This document shows, piece by piece, positions 31,952 to 42,887 of a stretch of DNA of 64,000 nucleotides (positions within the stretch are counted from its first letter, which is position 1; every line of letters begins with the position of its first letter). This DNA is from Rebecca billardiae RCC1528 (taxonomy: Eukaryota > Haptophyta), in contig OZ251242.1 in assembly GCA_965240325.2 (NCBI GenBank), positions 1,364,001-1,428,000 of the forward strand, in the 5' to 3' direction. Position numbers and translations under genes: made by a program. The notes below the pieces were generated by a model. That model had not been told where the DNA came from. It did no database searches and saw only the letters and a list, made by a program, of their open reading frames with translations.

Positions 31952-33404
31952 ATGGCGGACCACGTGCCCGACATGCGCAACCTCAACCTCAAGTCTGCCG
32001 ACTCGCCGTCCAAGGCGCGCGCGGCGCTGCCGATGCGCGATGCGCCGCGTGCGCCGCGCTGCCGTGGCGCGCGGCGCGCGCGCGGTGTCCGCCGCGGCAC
32101 GCGCGCACCGACAGAGTGGCCGCTTTCGCACCCGCCCGCCCGCTCCCCGCCCGAGCGCCGAGCGCTGAGCGCACACCGCGCGCGCTCATCTCGCGGCCGC
32201 GTCCCGCGCCACGCCGCCCGCCCGCCTGTGCGCGCGCAGGCCGGCGCGCAGCACGGCTTCGCGCGGCGCGCCCGCAAGTCGACGCCGCTCCCGGACTCGG
32301 GCGCCACGCCGGCGCGCGGCCAGCTCCCCTCACTCCAGGCCGCGGCCGACGGCCCCGCGCGCGAGACGGTCAACCTGACGGCGGATGAGGAGCAGCAGCT
32401 GGCGATGGAGCTCAAGGACTCGTCGTGGAAGTCCGGTGCGCCGGCGCGGGGGTCCGGGAGGGGGGCTCGGGGCGGTGGGGGTGGGAGGGCGTGGGCACGG
32501 CCGGGCGGCGAGGAGGGGCTGTGCCCGCCGTGCGCTCACGCTGCGCGCGCGCCGTGCGGCCGCGCCTGCCACCGCCGCCGCATGGCGCCGCAGTGGGCAA
32601 GGCGACGGAGATGAGATTCGACGACGACGACGGCGACGCCCCGCCGCCGCCGGCGAACGGCGGCGGCACGGAGCGCTTCGACGCGCTGTACGAGGTCGGC
32701 CAGGTGCGGCAGTGCGGCGGCGGGCGCGGCTGGCGCGGGCGCGCGCGCCCCCTCGGCCTCCCGCCCTCCGCGCGGCGCGCCGCTGCCGAGCGCTGGGCTG
32801 AGGCGCGGGGCGCACGGCCGCGCTCGTGTCCTTTCGCGCGCGCGCAGGTGCTCGGCAAGGGCACGTACGGCGCGGTGCGCATGTGCCGGCACAGGCAGAG
32901 CGGGCGCGACTGCGCGGTCAAGATCATCGACAAGCTCTCCACAGACTCGTCACTCGAGGATCTCGCGCGCGAGATTGCGATGCTGGCCGACCTCAAGGTG
33001 CGCAGTGGGGCCGTGGGGCTGTGGGCGGGCTGGCTGGGCTGGCTGGGCTGACTGCGCTGACTGACTGTGCTATGTGTACTGGCTGAGTGTGCTGGCTGAG
33101 TGTGCTGGCTGGCTGCGAGGCTCAGCGTGGGCCAGGCCACAGCGGGGGTGGCCAAGCCGCGCGCCGCGCCCTCTCCTTCTCCCCGCGCCCTCGCGCCCCG
33201 CGCCATCGCGCCCCGCGCAGCACCCCAACATCATCCGGCTGATCGCCGCGTACGAGTCGCACTCGCACGTGTACGTTGTGACCGAGCTGGCGTCTGGCGG
33301 CGAGCTGATGCACCGCATCACGCAGGAGCACTCGGCGTACACGGAGGTTGAGGTGCAGCGGCACATCTACACCATCATCCGCGCGATCGAGTTCATGCAC
33401 TCCA

Positions 33405-33442
<38 letters not shown>

Positions 33443-34372
33443 CTGCTCTCCGACCGCTCGGCAAACGTGCGCGCACCTCCGCACCTCCGCACCTCCGCAC
33501 CTCCGCCCGGCTGCGGCTGCGCGCGGTGGCCGTGCGTGCGGTGGGCGCGGTGCGCGCGGTGGGCGCGGGGCGCGCGCGGGGCGCGCGGGGCGCGGCGCGT
33601 GGCCCCACCCGCGCCGGCGTGCGCCCGACCCCCCTGCCCCGCCCCGCGCCGCCGCCGCCCCGCAGGCGGAGATCAAGGTCGTGGACTTCGGCCTCTCGCA
33701 GTACACGCAGTCGGACAAGCCGTCGCTGCTGCAGACGGTGTGCGGCACGCACAAGTACCTCAGCCCCGAGATGATCCTGTGCGACCGGGGGCGGCTGAAG
33801 GGGTACTCGCGTGCGGTGGACATGTGGGGCGTGGGCATCATACTCTACGTGATGCTCTTCGGCTTCAACCCGTTCGAGGGGCGCACGCGCGCGGAGACGC
33901 ACGAGAACATTCTCAAGTGCAAGTACACGTACCCGTCCGACACCAACGCGTCCGCGCAGGTGAAGGACCTGATCTCGCACCTGCTGGTCCGGGACTACAC
34001 CAAGCGCTTCACCTCGCAGGAGTGCCTCGCCCACCCGTACGCCGCACGCGCGCAGAGCGCGAGCGCACGCGCCGCTGCCCCGCCGCCATCCGCCCGGCAC
34101 CGCGCCGCACACCGCCGCCGTGCGCTCACGCGCGCGCCGCGCCGCCCGACTGCCCGGCTTCCGCGCGCGCGCCGCGCCGCAGCTGGCTCAACTCGATCAC
34201 GTCCCACGCGACCGCCGAGCCGCTCGTCTCGCACAAAAAGTCTGTGCGCGAACGGCTTGCAGAGTTCAACCAGCAGCGCTCGTCCGTGTACGAGAAGGTC
34301 AAGAGCGTGCACCGCAAGCTGAGCGTCGCGCCCGCGGTGCCGCCCAAGCGCACGCCGCGCCAATCCATGTGA
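31952..34372 (+). CDS. CaMK-type serine/threonine protein kinase
   Basis: Exons by splice phase: 31952-32014 (uncertain), 32252-32435, 32594-32703, 32848-32997, 33221-33466, 33666-34036, 34183-34372; about 437 residues. Kinase motifs in order: LGKGTYGAV, CAVKIID (ATP lysine), HRDLKPEN, VVDFGLS, a GTHKYLSPEM activation segment end, VDMWGVGIILYVML, and LAHPWL formed exactly across the last intron. These place it in the CaMK group (CaMK1/DCLK-like). About 55 residues after the core, QQRSSVYEKVKSVHRKL, form a basic helix that could be a calmodulin or autoinhibitory segment, but no clear calmodulin site is proved. Odd: the first intron has no good GT in phase; AAG followed by GCGCGC at 32015 would make a GC-AG intron. 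Confidence 0.85.
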
Positions 34373-35223
34373 GCGGCGTGGCGCGGCGCGGCCGGCGCGC
34401 CGAGCGCACGACGGCGCGCGCGCGGCGCCGCCTTGTCAGCAGCCGGTGGCGCGGGGCCGTGCGCGCACGCGCGCCGCTGCATGGCAGGGCCGCGCGCGCG
34501 GGCTGCCGCGGCCGCTGCCGCACGCCGGGCGGGCGGAGGCGCACGCGGGGCTCTGGCGGGGTGGCGACCCTGCGGCGCCCGCCAGCCCGCAGCGGCAGCA
34601 GAGGGCGCGCGCGGCGGCGCGAGCGCGCTGCGCAGCGGCACTGTCGGTCCCTGAGAAGACGAGGAGGACGAGGAGGCGGAGGAGGCGGAGGAGGAGAGCA
34701 TCACTCAGCAAGCACGCGCTCGGCCGAGCAGAGATCCAGTGCGGGCATGCGTTGGTCGACTCACCGGGGCACGGCCGGACAGCGGCGTCACTGCAGGATT
34801 GACGCCGACCGCACTGTTTCGCGGATGCCACGGCCCGGGCCTCCTCTAGGGGGTCCAGGCCCTCAGCCTAGCGGTTGGGGATATTCGACAGGCCTGCCAT
34901 GTAGGTGTCTGTCGAGGCTGCCGCCTGTTGAAGTGCCCTCTAGTATGCCCCCCAGCCCAGCCCAGCCGTCAGAAGCACTCAAAACCGACTCCGCGTGCCG
35001 TCGCGCCGTCGTGCGGGCGCGCCACCTCAAAGATGTGCGGGTGCCTTTTCCGGCCACGTTCCACGAGATTTTCTTAAAACTGCACTAGCAACCGACGGCC
35101 AATCAACGCCCGGCCTGCACCAGGGGCGGTGGAGGGCATGAATAGGTTTTTGAGCAACCGCCGAGCCTGGTTGAGTCGCTCCGTTCCGGCTGAGCGCCGG
35201 TCGAACGGCCCCTCGCGGTTTGT
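34373..35223. other. Intergenic with a repeat module
   Basis: No recognised gene. 34660-34700 is a GAG/GGA-rich simple repeat. Carries the repeat fragment listed at 34979-35045. Confidence 0.5.
34979..35045. repeat. Dispersed repeat fragment (modules X and inverted Y)
   Basis: Bases 34979-35006 match 58889-58916 at 27 of 28 positions in the same orientation (module X). Bases 35023-35045 are the exact reverse complement of 38037-38059 (module Y, 23 bases). Confidence 0.75.
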
Positions 35224-35454
35224 CGAAGTCATGGACGGAGCGGGGAGCTCCCGCCGGCCACCGCGCCGGAGCTCGTCACCGCCGCCACGCGGGGAGGACG
35301 ATTGCGGAATGTCGGCGTCATCTGGCGCGGCATCAATATCGGAATCGGAGACCATGTCGTCGTGCAGTGGCTGCAGAAGAACGGCAGGCCTTCGGAGCGC
35401 GCCGGGCTCGCGCAGGTGCGCCGCGTCGTCAAGAAGTCGTCGCGGGGTCAGTGA
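35224..35454 (+). pseudogene. N-terminal half of BAH domain, out of frame with the rest
   Basis: Frame 1 here reads NVGVIWRGINIGIGDHVVVQ, then GLAQVRRVVKKSSRG, the first half of a BAH domain, and hits TGA at 35452. The second half continues in another frame from 35449. Inserting one base in the G run at 35444-35447 would make the domain continuous. No ATG opens this frame after the stop at 35191, so the true start is unknown. This may be a sequencing error or a real lesion. Confidence 0.5.
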
Positions 35455-35459
35455 CCCTC

Positions 35460-36863
35460 ATGGTAAAGTGGTTCTACTTCGTGGAGGACTTGCCTGGCAA
35501 GACGCGCACCGCAGACTACCACCCTGCGGAGGTCTACGAGCACGTCGGCAACTGGAAGGAGGAGGAGATCGAGGTCGAGACGGTGCATGGCAAGGTGATG
35601 GTGTGGAAGAACCTTGCGGAGTTCATCGCGCGCGGGGGCGCACTGGACTTCTTCGTGAATGCATGGACCGCGTTCAAGCGCCCGAGGTGCGCCGCCCCGC
35701 CCGCGATCCCTCCCTGCGCGCGCATACCCGCGGCGCGCCAACACCGCGTGTCGTCGTCCGCCCCGTCGTCTGTGATGCCAGGCAGGGCGAGTCCGAGCCG
35801 CAGCCGTTCAAGGCCAAGCGCAACGTGCTGCATGTGGCGAACATGAATCTGACCGAGCCACCCGAGGAGGTCATCGCGCAGCTCCCGACCGCCCGCATGC
35901 CATTCGAGTTCGGTGTCGGCCTGAAGGCCTGGAAGCAGCCGGACGGCGGCATCGTGCTGCCGACGACGACAGGGGCTGCGGAGGACGGGCAGCAGCGCGG
36001 CTACCCGCTGCGGCCGTGCTTGCTCGGGGAGGCGGACGAGCACGTGCTCGATCTCGGTACGATCGGATCCCGCTGCGCGCGCGCCGTGCCCGCTCCCCCC
36101 CCGCCGCCCGTGTTGACGCGCGTCCTGCGCGCGTGCCCGCGCGCGCCGCGCAGGGCGCGATGAGATTGGCATCGCCGCGGACGCCGATCTGGTTGCGGCG
36201 TGCGTCGAGTCCGAGCGCCGTGTCGCGGGCTGCCTCGCCAGCAGTAAGGTGTATCGCCACGTCACCATCGTCGCCATCGAGCACGGCGCGAAGCTGTACC
36301 GCCCGCCGGCGGAGGCTGTGCACAACCTCGTCGCGCGGTACCGTGAGTTCCTGTGGCGGGAGCCGATGCACATTCGCGTCCGCCAGCAGCAGCAGGCGGC
36401 GATCTTCGATCGGCTGCTCACGCGCGTCGTCGCGCACTGCCGAGGCTTGCACGCAGCCGAGCGCGCATCGGTCCAGGTCGATGCCACCGCGTACGATGCT
36501 GCCGTCATCGACCTCTTCGCCGAGGACCGCCTGGGCCGCTGGCTGCGCGGCCGGTACGAGCTCGAGCTCGCATCTCACGCGAGCTTGCCGCTCGCCCCCG
36601 GCTGGCCCTTCTTCTCGATCGCTCCGCTGAACGGCAACGCGTCGGACAACTACGCCGAGATCTTCTCTCCCGCCACGACGCTCGCCGAGAGCCCGCACCA
36701 GCTCGTCCTGTTCACCGACTTCCAGTCGGTCATCGGCCTGCGCTTCACCTGGCGTAAGTGGAAGGATGTCACAGCGACCGGCGGGACAATCATCGGCGGC
36801 TCGCCGCCGCCGACCGCGGGCTACCATCCGAATAGTGGGCGGGGATGTACGCACGGCTGGTAG
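35460..36863 (+). CDS. BAH-domain protein, C-terminal part
   Basis: Exons 35460-35686, 35782-36056, 36154-36863, joined in phases 2 and 1 (introns GTGCGC and GTACGA), 403 residues if started at ATG 35460. The first exon is the second half of a BAH domain: VKWFYFVEDLPGKT, HPAEVYEHVG, then an Ile-Glu-Val-Glu turn and VWKNLAEFIA, matching the Wyyrpe...evF...v..f pattern. BAH domains bind histones or nucleosomes in chromatin proteins. The rest (AKRNVLHVANMNL, LRFTWRKWKDV) is globular with no family I recognise. The first half of the BAH domain is present upstream but shifted by one base. GC is lower than in neighbouring genes. The gene could be a pseudogene or belong to a mobile element. Confidence 0.6.
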
Positions 36864-37940
36864 GCATGACGTAGTCAGTCACGGCTCAGCACTCCAGTCG
36901 CACTATCCCGCATTGGCGCCATATTCGTTCGTGATACTCGTCAGTCTTATTCGTCGGATGAGGCCCGCGCTCGCGGGCCGCGCGGCGGCGCGGGCCGCGC
37001 GGGCTGCGCGGGCCCGACGCGTGCCACCGCCACCGGCCACTGTGGCAGCGCGCGGCGGCGCGGGCCGGATACGGTCGTGCCAGGCTCCGGTTCGGGCGGG
37101 TGGCCGGCTTAGACCCCCCTGCAAGCCCGGCGACGCCACTGCGGGTCACGCTCAGGGACGGCGGCAGAGCCGGCCCACTGACTGGTCTCGCCGCCCGCGG
37201 GTGCGCAACCGTGACCGTCAGTTCCGCGCGGGCACCAGAACTGCGGAGCACGGCCGCGGCGGCGCGGCCGAGTCGCTGTTACTGGCTGCTCGCGATTGGG
37301 ATGCAGCAGCTCTACCAGCGACCAGCCACTTGAAGCATGTACACACTCACCAAGCCTTGCCGCGCGGCAGTCACGTTTGCCCGCCACGCGTGGCCCGTGG
37401 CCGTGCCCGTGGGGCGACCGGCTCAGGCAGCGCAGCGGGGCGGCTCGCGCTCCCTGACTGTCGTTGCGAGCTAGCACTTCTGTGGTCTCCCTGCTTCCTC
37501 TCGAGACCTTGCCCGCTCCTTCAGACGTGCTCGCGCAGCACCCGTGTCGCGAAAGCTCTCGGGCTCGCGCTTGGATGGCGCATCGCATTCGTGTCGGCTG
37601 CCCGCGTGCAGTACAGCCCACGCGAGGCGCAGCCACGGCCCCTTGTCGAGAGGCTCAGATACCCCTGGGATGGCCCAACGACCCCGCTGCCGCCGCGGCC
37701 ACGGCGGGCGCGCGCCAACGCTCGCCTCCCCGAGTCGCCGCCCCGGCAGCCGGGGCGCGGCGGCCCCGGGCCGCCCGCAACCAGACCGGGCTCAGAACGC
37801 GTATTACCGGTTTGGCGGCCGTAGGTAGAGGGCCCACCCCTTGCCCTCGCGAGTCCAGGATTTGATGCAAGACCGCCAGACCAAGGGCCGTGGCCAGACG
37901 AGAGGATAGGGATTTCGTGCAAGACGGCGCCTAGTCGTGA
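36864..37940. other. Intergenic, no gene seen
   Basis: Mixed composition. Frames on both strands are Arg/Pro-rich shadows without domains. Confidence 0.5.
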
Positions 37941-37960
37941 GGAGCCTTGATTGAAGAAAA

Positions 37961-37986
37961 AGTTTAGTCAGTCGACTGACTAAACT
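37961..37986. repeat. 26-bp perfect palindrome inside a larger inverted repeat
   Basis: The half-site AGTTTAGTCAGTC is followed by its exact complement with no spacer. Outer arms AGCCTTGAT (37943-37951) and ATCAAGGCT (38013-38021) flank it at unequal distances. Confidence 0.85.
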
Positions 37987-38036
37987 CATCTCCCCTACAA
38001 ATGTTCAGGAGATCAAGGCTAGAAGCGTCCAGAAAC

Positions 38037-38396
38037 GGCACCCGCACATCTTTGAGGTGTGCCGGCCACTTAGTGTCACATAGAGATTCAGCGAAGTGGT
38101 ACCCACCCGTTATGGCAGCTAGATGACGGAATGCGGTCGGTAGTACTTATTGACAACCGTTGCCACTCAGTCGAAGGAATTTATGATGCAGCGACTGAAT
38201 ATTTGGCGCACCATGCTGGGCGCGTAGAAATTCAGGAAAAACAGCAGCAAGATCGAGCATGTTACCCATTTAAATACAGGTAGGTACCCGTAAATATGAG
38301 CATATGTGTACCCGTACATACTAACGGTCGATGCGAGTCCATATGTATTCAAATCAATGTCTATATATGCGGGTACATTCGAATACGGGCGCCGGA
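38037..38396 (+). repeat. Dispersed repeat, copy A (modules Y and Z)
   Basis: AT-richer element. Module Z (38071-38396) aligns with 58943-59264 in the same orientation: shared blocks TAGTGTCACATAGAGATT, ACTTATTGACAACCGTTG, AGCAAGATCGAGCAT and a GGCGCCG end, in the same order with divergence between. Module Y (38037-38059) precedes it. No terminal inverted repeats or coding capacity seen. Confidence 0.75.
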
Positions 38397-38423
38397 GATG
38401 AATATGGCTGTATCGGCGGGCTG

Positions 38424-39635
38424 TCAGCAGCACTCCTCAGCCGGCACCGGCGCCGCGTCGCCAGTCGTCCTACCCCAGCCCATGAGCCCATGCGAGGCCA
38501 CCACCGGTCTACGATTACCTCGGCTGCAGCGCCCAGCCATCGAGGCGGCCTCCGGCTCGGCGAGCTGCTCGGCTGCGATCTTCGCGCTCTCTGACTCTGC
38601 TGCCACGCCCGCCGTGCTCACCGCCTTGACCATTGTGCGGTCCGCGCGCTGCTCCGCTGTGATCGCCGCCAGATCCTCACGCCGCGCCTGGGCCTCGGAT
38701 GTGCCTGCGCGGCTGTTGGCGGCCGTGATGGCGCCAGTGGGCTCGGTGTCGCGCGCCTGCTCCGCGGTGAGCGTGACGTCCGTGCGCGCTCTTCGCTTCC
38801 GCACATCTGCTGCAGCCCCACTATCCAGGTGTGCGCCTCGGCCGTGCACAGAGAACAGGCAGGGCCAATGAACCGGCCACTCGAGGCGGAACGCGAGAGA
38901 TTCAAACCAGTAGTGCACCACCTTCTTCTTCAACAGGCCATCCTTGCCGAGCTGGGTCCATCCTCAGCGCCGTGGCCTTCTCGTGTGCCTTGAGTTGTGA
39001 AGAGCGCGCGGACGTCGCCCAGCGAGAGGTCGATGCGCTCGCGCACCCGGCACCGGTAAGAAACTAGCGGCAGGCATCGTGATGATTACCTTCAGCGTCT
39101 CGGCGTCGGAGAGAGGCGGCACACGCGACGGTGCGCGCTCCCCAACGGCTGCATGAGTGAATGCGGCGGTGGAAAGCATGCGCGCGGGAGTACCGCGGGG
39201 CCATCAGGGGGGCAGGTACGTACGCGGGAACGCTACAGATGGAAGGTACATGTGTTTGGGACCGCGTCTGTGCACCGTCTGCGTGCGCGGAGCCTGCGCA
39301 TCATCTGCAAGGGGAGCACCCTCCTCCATCTCGAGCGCATGAGCCAGCTTGAACGCGCTGGCACGCGTGCAACCTCGCGGTTTCAATGCCCGACGCCGGC
39401 GACCGATATGTCCGGGGACATCATGGTGGTCACGCAGACTCGCTCGATCGGGCGTTCTCGACGCTCGTACGCGCTCTGTCGCGCCGGGGCGACGGTGGTG
39501 ATGACCGTCCAGTCGTGCATCTCCGTCGCCGCCAGCCACTGAACAGCCCGACCCGGCCGCTCGGCGCGCGCGCTCGCGGCGCTCGAATTTATGGCGAAAC
39601 TCGCGCTCACTCCACTTGAAAACCCGTCGAGGCAT
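38424..39635 (-). pseudogene. Possible decayed minus-strand coding region, unassigned
   Basis: Several minus-strand frames have protein-like composition but no single open path. 38424-38933 reads VVHYWFESLAFRLEW, then an Ala/Glu-rich helical stretch with AITAEQRADRTMV. Just upstream, another frame reads RERIDLSLGDVRALFTTQ (about 39000). An ATG at 39635 begins MPRRVFKWSEREFRHKFERR, and a third frame near 39400-39560 reads EMHDWTVITTVAPARQ. Introns or frameshifts could explain this; no family was recognised. Confidence 0.3.
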
Positions 39636-39801
39636 TTTTTCGATTTTATTTTGGTGTGCTGGACCCCCTACCTCCTCGCGCCATGTTGATGTGGTGCGCT
39701 CATGGCCGGCGCCGGGGCGCGGTCGGTGGCCGCACAGCAGCGGCGGCGGCGCGACGAGCCCCCCTGATGCTGCATGCTGATGCGCGTGCGCTATATGACG
39801 A

Positions 39802-39803
<2 letters not shown>

Positions 39804-39881
<78 letters not shown>

Positions 39882-39914
39882 CATCTATATATATATATAT
39901 ATATATATATTATA
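39804..39914. repeat. AT dinucleotide microsatellite
   Basis: Two long AT tracts (39804-39879 and 39885-39914) separated by a few bases. It generates a spurious Tyr-Ile repeat frame on both strands. Confidence 0.97.
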
Positions 39915-40449
39915 AGTACTGAACATGACGGTATTGTTCAGATGATGACGAGTCGTGAACGACGACGATATCAATAATGATATATATATATATTATATAC
40001 GACTATATATCATGCTGACGATCGACGGCAGGCGGCCTGTTTTATTTCTACGAGAGCCCAAAGGCGACATTCGCCAAATACAGTGGGCTGGTCCCACTGG
40101 CGGAACCGAAATTCAAAACTATCTGACGATCGGCGCGGTCTGAGCGACTCGGAACAAAAGGGGTGCGACACACTAGCGCCGGCAGGGTACGCGCCGGCGT
40201 CTGAGCTCACCAGCGCGACTTCAGCAAAGCGCGCGGACGAAAATCAGCTCTCCGAGAGGGCCCCGGGCCTGCGCGGGGTCGCGGTCGCCGGCGCCGGGCG
40301 CGGGGATGCTGTCAGCTTCCGAGCCCGTACAGCTCGTCGCGCGCGCTCGGGGTGCGCGAGGCGACGTGGTACGACGGTAGCGTGGACCACCACCTCACGC
40401 CTCGCTGCGTCGTCAGCGTGTACAGCCCACCGCTGCCACCAGCGCCAAT
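39915..40449. other. Intergenic, no gene seen
   Basis: AT-rich to about 40010, then GC-rising sequence. No recognised coding. Confidence 0.5.
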
Positions 40450-41200
40450 GTGAATGGCACTGCTCGGAACAGCTCGATGCGTCGCGCGTCGTCGTTTGCG
40501 TCGACTAGTCGCTCGGCCGGAGGTGCAGCTGACGCGCTCGCCGAAGCAGCACCGCAGACCCCGCTCGATGGTGTGCGCGGCGTGAAGTTCGCACCGAACG
40601 TCTTCTTGTGGCGAGATGCGCACCGCCCGCCGCAGCGCCCGCCGCTGCCGAGCCGGCCGCCGCTGCGCCGGCCGCCGCGCCGGCTGCCGCCGCCGCGACC
40701 GCCGTCGCTGCGCCATCAGCCGGCCCGGTGCTGCGGGCTGCCGCACTCGCCGGGCGACCACTCGAAGATGCGCGCAGCGTGACGTGCGCGGCAAGTAACT
40801 CCTCGTCGCGAGATGCGCTCCACCCGCCGTCGCGCCCGCCGCCGCGGCGTCCGCCGCCGCGGCGTCTGCCACCGCGCCGCCCGCTACAGTGCCGCGCCAG
40901 CCGCAGGCGCAGCGCCCGACCGCTGCGGCGCCCGCCCGGCTGTCACGCCCGCATTCAGCAGGCCCGGTGCTGCCGCGCTCGCCGGGCGACGAATCGATAT
41001 CGCGCGCGGCGTGACGTGCGCGCCGAGTGACTCCTCGTCGCGAGATGCGCTCTGCCAGCCGCCGCGCCCACCACCGCTGCTGCCGACTCGCCGCCGCGCC
41101 CGGATCGGCCGCCGCGCCCGCCCGACCGTCACGCCCGCCGTCAGCAGGCCCGATGCTGCCACGCTGGCCGGGCGCCGCGGTGGTCGCGGCGTTTGATGCC
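40450..41200 (+). repeat. Degenerate tandem repeat of about 200-245 bp units
   Basis: TCGCGAGATGCG-like blocks recur at about 40609, 40808 and 41037, each after a GTGACGTGCGC-like block and before a Pro/Arg-rich stretch. Read on plus, units give VRGVKFAPNVFLWRDAHRPP, ARSVTCAASNSSSRDALHPP and ARGVTCAPSDSSSRDALCQ, but in different frames, so any protein is disrupted. Each unit ends with a variant of SRPGAAALAGR. Confidence 0.6.
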
Positions 41201-42578
41201 GTCGCAGACGGCGTGCGAAGCGCGGCGTCGGTACCCGCCCACCCTGCACGATGTTGCCGCGCTGCAACCTCAGCTTGATCGCTGACTCCACGCCAAGAGC
41301 TCGCGAAGAGACAGCCCACCCGCACAGTGGCAGTCTTCGCCCAGGAGCGCCGTATGCATAGCGGTGGGTGCGGAACGTGGCGCTCGACTTCTCCTCGGCG
41401 TCCGAGTCCTGCATCTGCTCCTGCACCAGCCCCTCCCATTCTGCGCGCGGGCGCGGAGTCGGTGCGGCCGTGCCGCACGAGGCGACGCGAGGGGCGCCGC
41501 AGCAGATGTCAGGTATGGTGACCGCGCTTCCGGCGGGCGTTTTCAAGCGGAACTTCTGGAACGCGTTGCTCACTGAAACTCGTGCGGAACCACCGTGCCC
41601 GATTTTGCACCCCGCGGACGCACGGTCGGCGCGCCGCGCGAGCACGCACCGGCGCGGGGCCCGGCTTGTGCCTCTGGTCGTGGTGCCAGTCGCCACGATT
41701 CGGCGGCGTCTTGAGCTTGCGCGCGTCCGCAATCGCCCAGGTTCGCCTCACAACTCGTGGTGCTCACTTCCCCGCCGGCTCACGCGGCGGACTTGCATTC
41801 GCCTCGCGCCACAGCGCCGCGCCTCCTCGCGGGGCACGCTTCGAAGCCGCCGCCGCCGTCCGCCGCGCAACCGCCGAAGCTTCGCCAAAACTCCGGTCCG
41901 TTGTTTTGCAGGTCCCCCAGTGAGACCCGCCCACTGTAAAACGCGGAACAATGGCGGCTTGCCCGCTGGTGCGGGCGCCGGAGCTAGTCCGGAGTAGTGA
42001 TGGCACGTCATTCGCGCATTCTCGTGTTGATGCGCTGCGCTGTAGCGAAGAATGTTGTCAGACATGCTGCCTCGCCTTGCCGTGGTGCTTCGCCTTGACA
42101 CAGGGGTCACTCGCGGTGCACGGCAGTGTGTACGATGCAGCCGGCGAGCGGCGGGCAAACCGCCGCAGCTGCAGGCCCTCTGCAAGCTGCAAGCACTCTG
42201 CCTTGGCTGCATCGCACCCGTGTCAGTTAGCGACCAGTTCACAGCCAGATGGACTGCAATCGCCACCAGCTCTAAACGCTCCGCCGCCACTACCTTGTCG
42301 AGCTTGAGATGCTTCCGTTCGGCGTGCGCTTGCATGCAGCTTGCCGCCTGCATTTGAACGTGAGCGCGGAAGGTTGGTAGGCCGGATGCTCAGGCCTCCT
42401 CGGCGTAAAATATGACAAGGTGCGTGCCACGCGCACCCATGACGCGCGGAAAGGCGTGCACACGTCTCCTGGCGCATCTGGCAGGCTGCAGTCTTGGCCA
42501 AGATGATGAGAACAAGCCTGCAATCGCTCGCCGCGCGGGCGCAGAGCGCGCGGAGAGTTTTGGGATACGACCCATGGT
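41201..42578. other. Gene-poor region
   Basis: No recognised gene. On the minus strand 41368-41600 has protein-like composition (EWEGLVQEQMQDSDAEEKSS; AFQKFRLKTPAGSAVTIPDI) but no complete model. Otherwise shadows. Confidence 0.35.
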
Positions 42579-42721
42579 GTTGGATGTACCTCGTGTGCGA
42601 CAACGACGAGGCGGACGAGCGCCGCAACTGGATTCCTGCACTCACCGGTCACCGAGGAGTGCAGGAATCGCGTTCCTCGCGCACGTGGGGGCCGCCATCG
42701 GCCGTGAGAGGTACATCCAAC
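42579..42721. repeat. Nested palindrome centred on 42650
   Basis: Three inverted pairs share the same centre: CGGT/ACCG (42646-42649, 42651-42654), GATTCCTGCACTC with its complement (42631-42643, 42657-42669), and GTTGGATGTACCTC with its complement (42579-42592, 42708-42721). Sequence between the arms does not pair, as in an old, decayed long palindrome. Confidence 0.8.
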
Positions 42722-42887
42722 GGGGCGTGACACCGATTCCCACTGGCGGGCAGGGGTTTGTCGCCGTGACATAGGAAATGGAATCTGGTAGAAATAAAAC
42801 AGGCCGGCATTACGTAGTCTGCTGACGAGTAGTCGATCGATCGTCATCAGCAGCAGCGTAGTCCTCCCGCCGACCCCCGAGACCGAG

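Noticed and set aside
37109-37824. Long frames on both strands in the intergenic region
   Set aside because: Arg/Pro/Ala-rich in every frame with no motif, as expected by chance at this GC.
39204-39884. Frame starting with a long Tyr-Ile repeat
   Set aside because: The start comes from the AT microsatellite; not a credible protein N-terminus.
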